Source: Gemmatimonas phototrophica | GTDB taxonomy: Bacteria > Gemmatimonadota > Gemmatimonadetes > Longimicrobiales > Gaopeijiaceae | DNA length: 7,857 nt | Reading direction: 5' to 3' | Assembly: GCA_945876015.1 (NCBI GenBank) | Contig: CAMCNM010000086.1 | Coordinates: forward strand, 1-7,857 | Shown: piece by piece, positions 1 to 6,720 of the stretch | Numbering within the stretch: position 1 is the stretch's first letter | How the letters are laid out: every line of letters begins with the position of its first letter | Position numbers and translations under genes: made by a program | Notes under the pieces: generated by a model | What the model was told of the DNA's origin: nothing | The model's input: the letters and a program-made list of their open reading frames with translations, nothing else | Database searches by the model: none

Positions 1-2407
1 CAACGTATACCACGCGGCGGATCTCCGCCCCCTCGAGATGCCGCGCGACGTTCTCGTCGGCGCGAGCGAGGGCTTCCACCACTTCTTTGGCGGCCCCGCG
101 GGCTGCGGGGACCGTGGCGCGGAGCTTTCCGTTCACCTGGACGGCGAACTGGACGCTGTTCTCCACCGTCTTCGCCTCGTCCCACTTCGGCCAGTTGCCG
201 CCGTCGAAGATCGACCCCTGGTGGCCGAAGTGCTCCCACAGCTCCTCGGCGATGTGCGGGCAGAACGGAGCGACCATCACCACCAGCGGCTCGACCTCGG
301 CGCGGGAGGCTTTGCGGCCCCCGCTGCGCAGCGTGTTCAGGTACTCCATGAGCGCCGCGACCGACGTGTTGTAGCTGAGCTGGGCCAGCTGATGGGTGAG
401 CTGCTTGATCGTGCGGTGCAGCTTCGCTTCGACGGCCGGATCAACTGGACCCTCGCCAGCATGGATCGCGGTGTCCCACAGCCGGTGCAGGAAGCCCCAT
501 GGCCCCTGGATCCCCTCGTCGCGGTAGTCGCCGCCCTCCTCGAAGGGCCCCAGGAACATGAGATAGAGGCGGAACGTGTCCGCCCCGTTCTCCTGGATGA
601 TCGGATCGGGCACGATCACGTTGCCCTTGCTCTTCGACATCTTCGCACCTTCGCGGATGATCAGTCCGTGGGCGCGGAACGTCGTGAACGGCTCCTCGAA
701 GTCGAGATGGCCGAGGTCGCGCAGCACCATGGTCAGGAAGCGGCTGTACATCAGGTGGAGCACCGCGTGCTCGTTGCCCCCGATGTACGTGTTCACGGGC
801 AGCCATTTGCGCGTGATCTCGGGATCGAACGGCCGGTCGTCGAAATCGGCGGAGGGATAGCGCAGGAAGTACCAGCCGCTGTCCAGGAACGTGTCGGACA
901 CGTCGGTCTCGCGGCGCGCCTCGCCGTGGCAGGTCGGGCAGGTCGTCCGGTACCAGTCCTCGTTGCGCGCGAGTGGGCTCACGCCGCTGTCGTCGGGTGC
1001 GAAGTTCTCCACGCGCGGCAGCACGACGGGAAGCTGATCCTCGGGCACCGCGACCGCGCCGCACCGCTCGCAGTGGATGATCGGGATGGGCGGGCCCCAG
1101 TAGCGCTGACGCGAGATGCACCAGTCGTGCAGGCGGTAGTTGATCCGCCACTCCGCGAATCCCTTCTCCTCGAGCCACTCCACGATGCGCCGCTTGGCCT
1201 CGGCCACGTCGAGCCCGTCGAACTGGCCCGAGTTCACCATCACGCCGTGGCCGTCGAAGGCTTCCTGGAGCGGCGTCCCGGGGTCGTCGCCCGCGCCGGC
1301 CACCACGCGCGTGATCGGCAGCTCGAAGGCGCGCGCGAAATCGAAGTCGCGCTGGTCGTGCGCGGGCACGGCCATGATCGCGCCCGTGCCGTACTCCATC
1401 AGCACGTAATCGGCGATCCACACGGGGATCGGCGCGTTGGTCGCCGGATTCCGGACGTGCGCTCCCGTGAACACGCCGGTCTTGTCCTTCGTCTCCACCT
1501 TGCGCGCCACCAGGTCCTGGCGCGCGGCGCGGGCCTGGTAGTCCTCGACTTCGCTCCGGCGATCCGCGGTGGTGATCTCGGCCACCAGCGGATGCTCGGG
1601 CGCGAGCACCATGTAGGTGGCGCCGAACACGGTGTCGGGTCGGGTGGTGAACACGTTGATCGTGGGGCCGTCGCCCATCAGCGGGAAGCGCAGCTCCGCG
1701 CCCTCGCTCCGCCCGATCCAGTTCTGTTGCGCCTTGCGCGTGGTGTCCGACCAGTCCAGCCACTCCAGATGGTCGAGCAGCTGCTGGGCGTACTCGGTGA
1801 TGCGGAAGAACCACTGCGCGATGCGGCGCTGCTCGACCGGGGTATCGCAGCGCTCGCACCGCCCGCCGACCACCTGCTCGTTGGCGAGCACCGTCTTGCA
1901 CGAGGGGCACCAGTTGACCGGTGCCTCCTTCCGCTCGGCCAACCCCGCCTTGAAGAGTTGGAGGAAGATCCACTGCGTCCACTTGTAGTAGGACGGGGCG
2001 GTGGTATCGACCACGTGATCCCAGTCGAACATCCCGCCGATGCGGCGGAGCTGGCGGGTGAAGTTCGCGATGTTCGAGGGGATCAGGTCCATCGGATGGA
2101 CCCCCTGCTTCAGCGCGAAGTTCTCCGAGTGGATCCCGAAGGCGTCGAAACCGATCGGCTCGAAGACGTTCTCCCCGGTCAGCCGGCGGTAGCGCCCATG
2201 GACATCAGCCCCGGTGAACGCATAGATATTGCCGACGTGCAGCCCCTCGGCCGAGGGGTAGGGAAACATCATCAGGTTGTAATAGGGTCGCTCAGCGCTC
2301 CCGAGCTGATCGCGGGTGAACCGGTTGGTTCCCCGCCTGTCCCAGATTTCCTGCCATTTTCCCTCGATCGCGGAGGGGTTGTAACTCCTGGTGTCGCCGT
2401 TTTCCAT
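1..2407 (-). CDS. leuS: Leucyl-tRNA synthetase (LeuRS), 3' end cut by window edge
   Basis: Cytoplasmic class I aminoacyl-tRNA synthetase that charges tRNA-Leu with leucine. The frame is open for 802 codons from the ATG at 2407-2405 to the window edge and ends in an IRRVVYV stretch. Bacterial LeuRS normally continues about ten residues past this point, so only the extreme C-terminus is missing. Visible in order: the HIGH-type signature as H57-V-G-N60; zinc-finger cysteines C167/C170 and C184/C187; the CP1 editing domain with TTRPDT (254-259) and the HDQRD element (H350 to D354, the aspartate that in the family holds the mischarged amino group); an HDWCISRQRYWG segment; a second Cys pair region; the intact catalytic loop K589-M-S-K-S593; the anticodon-binding region; and a C-terminal VNGKLRA module. 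No frameshift is seen. The start is the only ATG in frame near the conserved N-terminus; the Shine-Dalgarno is weak. It is divergent from the kinase gene. Identification is secure; the fourth HIGH residue (N instead of H) is the oddity. Confidence 0.95.
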   Translation of the reverse strand, partial: MENGDTRSYNPSAIEGKWQEIWDRRGTNRFTRDQLGSAERPYYNLMMFPYPSAEGLHVGNIYAFTGADVHGRYRRLTGENVFEPIGFDAFGIHSENFALKQGVHPMDLIPSNIANFTRQLRRIGGMFDWDHVVDTTAPSYYKWTQWIFLQLFKAGLAERKEAPVNWCPSCKTVLANEQVVGGRCERCDTPVEQRRIAQWFFRITEYAQQLLDHLEWLDWSDTTRKAQQNWIGRSEGAELRFPLMGDGPTINVFTTRPDTVFGATYMVLAPEHPLVAEITTADRRSEVEDYQARAARQDLVARKVETKDKTGVFTGAHVRNPATNAPIPVWIADYVLMEYGTGAIMAVPAHDQRDFDFARAFELPITRVVAGAGDDPGTPLQEAFDGHGVMVNSGQFDGLDVAEAKRRIVEWLEEKGFAEWRINYRLHDWCISRQRYWGPPIPIIHCERCGAVAVPEDQLPVVLPRVENFAPDDSGVSPLARNEDWYRTTCPTCHGEARRETDVSDTFLDSGWYFLRYPSADFDDRPFDPEITRKWLPVNTYIGGNEHAVLHLMYSRFLTMVLRDLGHLDFEEPFTTFRAHGLIIREGAKMSKSKGNVIVPDPIIQENGADTFRLYLMFLGPFEEGGDYRDEGIQGPWGFLHRLWDTAIHAGEGPVDPAVEAKLHRTIKQLTHQLAQLSYNTSVAALMEYLNTLRSGGRKASRAEVEPLVVMVAPFCPHIAEELWEHFGHQGSIFDGGNWPKWDEAKTVENSVQFAVQVNGKLRATVPAARGAAKEVVEALARADENVARHLEGAEIRRVVYV

Positions 2408-2503
2408 CGCTCGCCGGGGATGGCTCTTGAAGTGCGGCCGCCTCGCATGAACCAGGCGCGGGGGCGTGAACGGCCGGAGAGGCCGAACTCCTTGGGAAAC
2501 CGA

Positions 2504-2532
2504 AACGTAAGCATGTCATCAGAGTGGTACAA
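2504..2532 (-). promoter_or_regulatory. Possible sigma-70-type promoter for leuS
   Basis: On the minus strand, TTGTAC (2532-2527) and TACGTT (2509-2504) are separated by 17 bases, the optimal spacing. Each hexamer matches the consensus at only three of six positions. Transcription would start near 2497, giving a leader of about 90 bases before the leuS ATG at 2407. It lies in the only intergenic stretch available to leuS (2408-2565). In a high-GC genome such matches occur by chance, so this is a weak candidate. I saw no T-box, attenuator or convincing kinase promoter in the same stretch. Confidence 0.2.
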
Positions 2533-2565
2533 CGGAGCGCGGCCGCGCCGCGCCGGCTCGCGGCG

Positions 2566-3375
2566 ATGAAGAGCCAGCGCCTGAATTGGCACATCTACGG
2601 GCCGCTGGCCGTGGTCGTCCTCGTGCTTCTCGGCGCCGTTCTGGGCGTGCTGACGGTCGAGAGGAATCTCGACCTGGGCGAGGCGCGGGAGCAGGATCGC
2701 ATGGCGGTCCAGCGGCTGATGCTGAGCACCGTGGCCCAGCGGAACGGAGCCATGCAGGGGGTCGTGTCCGGCCTTCTGGCCAATCCGGCGATCGAGGCCG
2801 CGTTCCGGGCGCGTGATCGCGCCGCCCTGCTCGATCTGACCGCTGGCCTGCTGGCCGAGCTGAACACCGGCCTGGGGATCACGCAGATCTACTTCCACGA
2901 CCCCGACCGAACCGTCTTCCTGCGCGTGCATCAGCCAGATCTGTTCGGCGATCGCATCGATCGTGAGACGCTCCTCCAGGCCGAGCGGACGCAAAGCCTC
3001 GCCCAGGGTCTCGAGATCGGCGTCACGAAGGGGCTTCCTGCCCACCGCATGGTGAAGCCCTGGACAGTGCGGGGCGAGCTGCTGGGTTACATCGAGATCG
3101 GGGACGAGATCGGCGGCCTCGCGGGCGTGATCAAGGAGACGCTCGGGCTCAACGCGTTCGTCGTGGTCCTCAAGGATCAGGTCGTGCGCGCGTCGTGGGA
3201 GGCCGAGATGCGAGCTGCCGGGCGCGCGCCGGTGTGGAATCGCTACCCCAACCTGGTGCTGATCGAAGGCACCCTTCTCACTCTTCCGCGTGAGCTGGAT
3301 GCCCGCTTCGCCTCGATGGAGGGGCCGCGGTCGAACGAGGTGGTGGAAGCGGAGGTCGATGGCCAGAAGCACTAG
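2566..3375 (+). CDS. Kinase fragment 1 as sequenced: TM1 plus most of the dCache-like sensor
   Basis: As sequenced, this piece encodes 269 residues: a short cytoplasmic N-terminus, one hydrophobic helix (about 11-30) and most of the periplasmic sensor, ending at KH followed by TAG (3373-3375). It lacks the last sensor strand, TM2 and all signalling domains, so alone it could be at most a membrane-tethered ligand-binding stub. The FLRVHQPDLFGD element and the later GLEIG and MVKPW elements fit the dCache_3 sensor family, which from general knowledge occurs in chemoreceptors, kinases and cyclases. Assignment to that exact family is from memory of its motifs. Confidence 0.5.
   Translation: MKSQRLNWHIYGPLAVVVLVLLGAVLGVLTVERNLDLGEAREQDRMAVQRLMLSTVAQRNGAMQGVVSGLLANPAIEAAFRARDRAALLDLTAGLLAELNTGLGITQIYFHDPDRTVFLRVHQPDLFGDRIDRETLLQAERTQSLAQGLEIGVTKGLPAHRMVKPWTVRGELLGYIEIGDEIGGLAGVIKETLGLNAFVVVLKDQVVRASWEAEMRAAGRAPVWNRYPNLVLIEGTLLTLPRELDARFASMEGPRSNEVVEAEVDGQKH
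3373..3375 (+). other. In-frame TAG interrupting the sensor domain
   Basis: The codon after KH at residue 269 is TAG. The same frame continues without another stop as GETIPIRDARGQ and then VGEVVFLRD, which reads as the last strands of a Cache-type sensor, followed by TM2 and HAMP. An aromatic residue, typically Tyr, is expected after the His in such domains; TAC or TAT to TAG is a single-base change. Genome-wide TAG recoding is unlikely because the kinase's own end (5603-5605) and the neighbouring peptidase (5617-5615) also use TAG. Confidence 0.9.
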
Positions 3376-3426
3376 GGTGAAACCATTCCGATCCGTGATG
3401 CGCGCGGTCAGGCGGTCGGCGAAGTC

Positions 3427-4932
3427 GTGTTCCTGCGCGACCGGAGCGAGATGCTCGCCGAGTACGACCGGGATCTCAGCGCTTTCGTGGTGCTCTTCCT
3501 CCTGCTCGGTCTCGTCGCCTGGTTCACCCTCCGCCGCATCGTGCTGCGCAACTTCGTACGACCGCTCGCGGAGCTTCGGATGGTGACCGAGAGCGCCGGC
3601 CGGGGCGAGCTGATCGAGACCATGCTCGCCGAGCGGAGCGACGAGATGGGGGATCTCGGCCGCGCGGTCAACCGCATGATCGGTGAGCTGCGCACGAGCC
3701 AGGACGAGCGCATGCGCAGGGTCGTGGACGCCGCGCACGACGCGGTCGTGATCGCGGACGCGAACGGGATCATCGTGGGCTGGAACTCACAGGCCGCGGC
3801 GATCTTCGGATGGCCGCGCGAGGAGGCGATCGGGCGCACGCTGACGGAGACGGTCATCCCGGACGATCAGCACGCCGCCCACCTGGGCGGGATGAGGCGG
3901 TTCCGCGAAGGGGCGCCCGGGCGGATGGTGAACCGCAGGGTCGAGGTCACGGCGCGGCGCAGAAATGGCGACCTGTTTCCGGCCGAGCTGACGATCACCC
4001 CGGTGCAGAGTGCCCAAGGCACCACCTTCGCGGCGTTCGTCCGCGACATCACCGAGCGGCGCGAGGCCGAGCGGGCCGTCCGCACCAGCGAGGAGCGTTT
4101 CCGCCGCCTGGTCGAGACGGCCAACGTGGTTCCCTGGGAGGCGAGCTCGCGCACCACCAGGCTGACCTACGTGGGTCCGCAGGCCGAGGTGCTGCTCGGC
4201 TATCCCATCGGTGAGTGGTACGAGGAAGGATTCTGGGTCAACCGGGTGCATCCCGACGACCGGGAGTACGCACTCACCCAGCTCGCGTTGGCCGCGGGCG
4301 GAGTCGAGCAGGGCGAGTTCGAGTACCGCATGCTGCACCGGGACGGTCACGTCGTCTGGGTGCGCGACATCGTCGTGGCCGATCTGAGCGACGACGAGCC
4401 CGTGCTCCGCGGCTTCCGCTTCGACGTCACGGATCGCCGCCGCCTCGAGGACGAGCTCCTCCAGTCCCAGAAGATGGAGGCGTTCGGCCGGCTGGCGGGC
4501 GGGATCGCGCACGACTTCAACAACATCCTGACCGCGATCCTCGGCTACTCGTCTTTGCTCGAGAACAGCTTCCCTCCGGGCGCGCCCGAGCGCGGCGACG
4601 TGGGAGAGATACGCCGCGCCGCCGGGCAGGCGGCCGATCTCACCCAGCAGCTGCTGGCCTTCGCGCGGAAGCAGGTGATCCGCCCGCGCGTGATCGTGAT
4701 GGACGACGTGGTGCGCCGGCTCGAGAAGATGATGGGCCGCCTGATCGGTGAGGACGTGGCGGTGGTCACACAGACGTCGGCCGGCGAGGCGGCGGTGTGG
4801 GTCGATCCGGGCCGCTTCGAGCAGGCCCTCGTGAACCTGCTCTTCAACGCGAGGGACGCGATGCCGAAGGGGGGGATCCTCACGCTGACCACTGCGGTCG
4901 TGCAGGTTGACGCGACGATGGCGGCGGGGGAG
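3427..4932 (+). CDS. Kinase fragment 2 as sequenced: TM2, HAMP, two PAS, HisKA and N-terminal half of HATPase
   Basis: This piece is in the same frame as fragment 1, downstream of the TAG. It holds TM2, HAMP, both PAS domains, the H649 phospho-acceptor box and the N-box, and stays meaningful up to the G-run at 4932-4937. Beyond that the frame reads as Gly/Arg/Pro-rich nonsense to a stop near 5787. The first usable starts after the TAG are GTG at 3427 and ATG at 3451; the ATG has GGAG at 3443-3446, four bases upstream. Re-initiation there would give a kinase lacking the periplasmic sensor but keeping TM2. Without the G1, F and G2 boxes it could not bind ATP normally. Confidence 0.5.
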
Positions 4933-4937
4933 GGGGG
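4932..4937 (+). other. G6 run at the kinase frameshift (one base too many)
   Basis: Upstream, the kinase is read in the frame whose codons start at 4921, 4924 and so on, through the N-box and the following beta strand. Downstream, the G1 box, F-box, G2 box and receiver are all read one base later. Removing a single G from this run gives E-G-V-E-P-G and joins the halves with no gap in the HATPase fold. A nearby G5 run (4926-4930) is an alternative site for the indel. Homopolymer miscounting and a genuine indel look the same here. Confidence 0.85.
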
Positions 4938-4938
4938 T

Positions 4939-5605
4939 GGAGCCGGGCACGTTCGTGATGGTTTCGGTCGCCGACACAGGGGTCGGCATGGACGAGGCGA
5001 CCCTCGCGCACGTGTTCGAGCCGTTCTTCACCACCAAGAAAGAAGGGCAGGGAACCGGCCTCGGGCTCTCCACCTCATACGGAGTCTTCCACCAGGCGGG
5101 CGGTTTTCTGCAGGTCGAGAGCGCTCCGGGACTCGAGGCCGATTTCCGCGTCTACCTGCCTCTGGCGAAGGAGGAGTACCGCGCCCTGGCGGCGCCCCCG
5201 CCCGTTGCGCCCGCGCTCTCCGGAGACGAGACCATCCTCCTCGCCGAGGACGAGCCCCAGGTGCGCGCGCTCACGGAGCGCACGCTGCTCCGGCGCGGCT
5301 ACCGGGTGCTGGTGGTGCAGAATGGCGCGGAAGCGGTCGAGCAGAGCCGCGCGTATCCGGGGCAGATCCATCTGCTTCTCACCGACGTAGTCATGCCGGT
5401 GATGGGGGGCGTCCGCGCCGCCGACACGATCAAGGCCGAGCGCCCCGGTATCCGCGTGCTCTTCGTATCGGGCTACTCCGAGGAGAGTCTCTTCCGCGAG
5501 GGCGCGGACGAGGGCGTGCATTTCCTCGGCAAGCCGTTCACGCCACAGGAGTTGGACCGGAAGGTGCGCGAGGTGTTGGACGCGACGGTGGTGCAGGGCG
5601 TCTAG
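4939..5605 (+). CDS. Kinase fragment 3 as sequenced: C-terminal half of HATPase plus receiver domain
   Basis: This is the continuation of the kinase in the shifted frame, which is open from about 4907 to the TAG at 5603-5605. It carries ATP-lid motifs (DTGVGMDE, FEPFFTTK, GTGLGLS) followed by a CheY-like receiver with the acidic pair in LAEDEP, phospho-acceptor Asp in LTDVVMP (codon 5384-5386), the S-G-Y switch region and the conserved Lys in LGKPF (codon 5531-5533). No convincing ribosome binding site and start precede it, so independent translation is doubtful, although a receiver released this way would be structurally complete. Confidence 0.45.
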
Positions 5606-5614
5606 CTCGGGACG

Positions 5615-6667
5615 CTAGTCGCGCGGGGCCTGGGGCAGGAGCGTGTAGGCGTCAGGCGTATCCTTGGCGCTCGCCTTCAGCGCCGCCACCGCATCCTTCA
5701 GGCGGCCCTGATGCGCCTCGAGCAGCGCGTCGAAATCGTAGAGCCTGTGGTAGTAGGCCATCCGTGACAGCAGCGTCGCGTTGTTGAGCGGGATGGTCAG
5801 GAAGCTCGCATAGCTCCTGGGTTCCTCGAAGGTGGGTTGCACCTTGCTCCGGAAGCGCTCCTGCGAGCGCCGGAAAGTCCGCTCGCGCTCGGTCAGCTTC
5901 TGCTCGGTCGTGAGATCGGTGCGGGCGTACACCGCGCGCAGCTCGTCCACCAGGCCGTCCAGGAAGCGGGAGAAGCGTACCTCGTCCCTCCAGCGGGCCC
6001 GCGCGCGCGCGCACTTCACCGTGTCCGGCCCGCCGCCCGCGCGCGTGCAGAAGAACTCCGCCGCTCCCACCCTTCCGACGAACTCCGCGAAGCTCTCGTT
6101 GAAGATCACCTGCCCCGGCACGAAGAGGTGATTGTGGGAGAGCTCGTGCAGGATCGTCTCGATGATATCGATGTCGTCGGCCCTGAGCAGGGTCGAGAGC
6201 AGCGGGTCCTTGAACCAGCCCAGCGTGGAAAACGCGGCGGTGGGCCGCAGGTAGGTATCCCACCCTTCCTCCTCGAGCTCGCGCTGCGCCGCCTGTGCGT
6301 CGTCGAGCTCGAAGAAACCCTTGTACGGAAAGCGTCCAACGATCGGGAACCACCAGGTGCGAGGCTCGAGACGGTCGCGGCGCGCCGCCGAGAGGACGTG
6401 CGCGAGCGTGTCGGACTCGAGGCGCGCGAACGTCGTGTACGACTCCCCCACGTCGAGCACGAGCGTCTCGATCGCGAACATCCGCGCGTCGATGGCGAGC
6501 ACGAGCATGCTCCTGGTGCGCGCGTCCGTGGTGGAGTCGAGGATCACCTCGGTGATCGGGCGCCGCGACCTGAGAATGCGGGCTTCCGCGACTCCCGCCT
6601 TGAGCACGTAGAGCGGCGAGCAGGCGGTGAGGAGGAGGAGCAGGAGCAGGGGGGTGAGCCGGCGCAT
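5615..6667 (-). CDS. Lipoprotein zinc metallopeptidase, 'predicted aminopeptidase' family (COG4324 / PF10023-like)
   Basis: 350-residue intact protein. The N-terminus MRRLTPLLLL is followed by a hydrophobic stretch and the lipobox L13-T-A-C16, so it should be processed by signal peptidase II and lipidated, probably facing the periplasm. The core matches the putative aminopeptidase family: WWFPIVGRFPYKGFF (105-119), STLGWFKDPLLS (147-158), the zinc motif H174-E-L-S-H178 with E175 as catalytic glutamate, and NESFAEFVG (190-198) where E191 is the likely third ligand. The family assignment rests on these motifs; substrate and physiological role are unknown, and aminopeptidase activity is only the family's predicted label. 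The ATG at 6667-6665 has an AGGAG Shine-Dalgarno six bases upstream, supporting this start. The gene converges on the kinase (9 bp between stops) and is divergent from waaA (53 bp). Stop codon TAG at 5617-5615. Confidence 0.88.
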   Translation of the reverse strand: MRRLTPLLLLLLLTACSPLYVLKAGVAEARILRSRRPITEVILDSTTDARTRSMLVLAIDARMFAIETLVLDVGESYTTFARLESDTLAHVLSAARRDRLEPRTWWFPIVGRFPYKGFFELDDAQAAQRELEEEGWDTYLRPTAAFSTLGWFKDPLLSTLLRADDIDIIETILHELSHNHLFVPGQVIFNESFAEFVGRVGAAEFFCTRAGGGPDTVKCARARARWRDEVRFSRFLDGLVDELRAVYARTDLTTEQKLTERERTFRRSQERFRSKVQPTFEEPRSYASFLTIPLNNATLLSRMAYYHRLYDFDALLEAHQGRLKDAVAALKASAKDTPDAYTLLPQAPRD

Positions 6668-6673
6668 GGCGTG

Positions 6674-6678
6674 CTCCT
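6674..6678 (-). promoter_or_regulatory. Shine-Dalgarno site of the lipoprotein peptidase
   Basis: AGGAG on the minus strand, six bases before the ATG at 6667-6665. It is the clearest ribosome binding site of the full-length genes in the window and fixes the start just before the signal peptide. Confidence 0.75.
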
Positions 6679-6708
6679 ACCCGGCTGGAACGCCGAAGTC
6701 GCTCCGGC

Positions 6709-6714
6709 TATGCT
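6709..6714 (+). promoter_or_regulatory. Possible -10 element for a leaderless waaA transcript
   Basis: TATGCT, a TAnnnT-type -10 hexamer, ends six bases before the waaA GTG at 6721. No Shine-Dalgarno precedes that start, only a run of C. A -10 box at this distance would place the transcription start at or next to the start codon, the usual geometry of leaderless genes. The -35 region (about 6685-6691) is a poor match. This is an inference from spacing only. Confidence 0.35.
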
Positions 6715-6720
6715 CCCCCC

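Larger units (their letters stand above)
2566..5605 (+). pseudogene. Hybrid sensor histidine kinase with receiver, disrupted by an in-frame TAG and a frameshift
   Basis: Two-component sensor that should detect a periplasmic signal, autophosphorylate and pass phosphate to its own receiver. Ignoring the TAG at codon 270 and dropping one G near 4932-4937 gives a coherent 1012-residue protein: TM1 (about 11-30); periplasmic sensor resembling dCache_3 (about 31-306; FLRVH at 118-122, GLEIG at 148-152); TM2 (307-322); HAMP (about 323-375); PAS 1 (383-500); PAS 2, PAS_3-like (512-625); HisKA with phospho-acceptor H649 in an AHDFNNIL H-box; HATPase with N-box asparagines 757 and 761, G1 DTGVG (D803), F-box FEPFF (817), G2 GTGLGL (829-834); receiver with acidic pair 894-895, phospho-acceptor D940 and K989. 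The ATG at 2566 puts TM1 at the N-terminus; a GTG at 2524 would add 14 residues. Neither start has a good Shine-Dalgarno. No cognate response regulator is adjacent, so the ligand and output are unknown. Domain identity is clear; whether the gene is truly dead is not. Confidence 0.85.

Noticed and set aside
2471..2485. CGGCC-GGAGA-GGCCG inverted repeat in the leuS leader region
   Set aside because: Five-base GC stem with no T-run; stems this short are common by chance at this GC content, and there is no attenuator or T-box context.
38..2569. Plus-strand open frame of 843 codons antisense to leuS
   Set aside because: It mirrors a confirmed leuS. Its translation is rich in Arg, His, Val and Ala with no recognisable domain, as expected of GC-rich antisense shadows.
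3373..3375. Pyrrolysine or genome-wide TAG recoding
   Set aside because: TAG also serves as the natural end of the kinase and the peptidase, and nothing in this window resembles a Pyl system.
2272..3738. Minus-strand open frame of 488 codons across the leuS start and kinase sensor
   Set aside because: It overlaps two real genes and the intergenic region, has no family motifs and has low-complexity composition.
3787..5073. Minus-strand open frame of 428 codons antisense to the PAS and HisKA region
   Set aside because: Shadow of the kinase frame; no motif recognised, and the kinase motifs on the plus strand are unambiguous.
5598..5615. GCGTC...GACGC hairpin as an intrinsic terminator between convergent genes
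   Set aside because: Five-bp stem with an eight-base loop and no U-tract on either strand; too weak to call.
6001..6012. (GC)6 dinucleotide tract, a possible slippage or Z-DNA site
   Set aside because: It encodes an Ala-Arg stretch inside the intact peptidase, the frame is sound on both sides, and nothing suggests a role.
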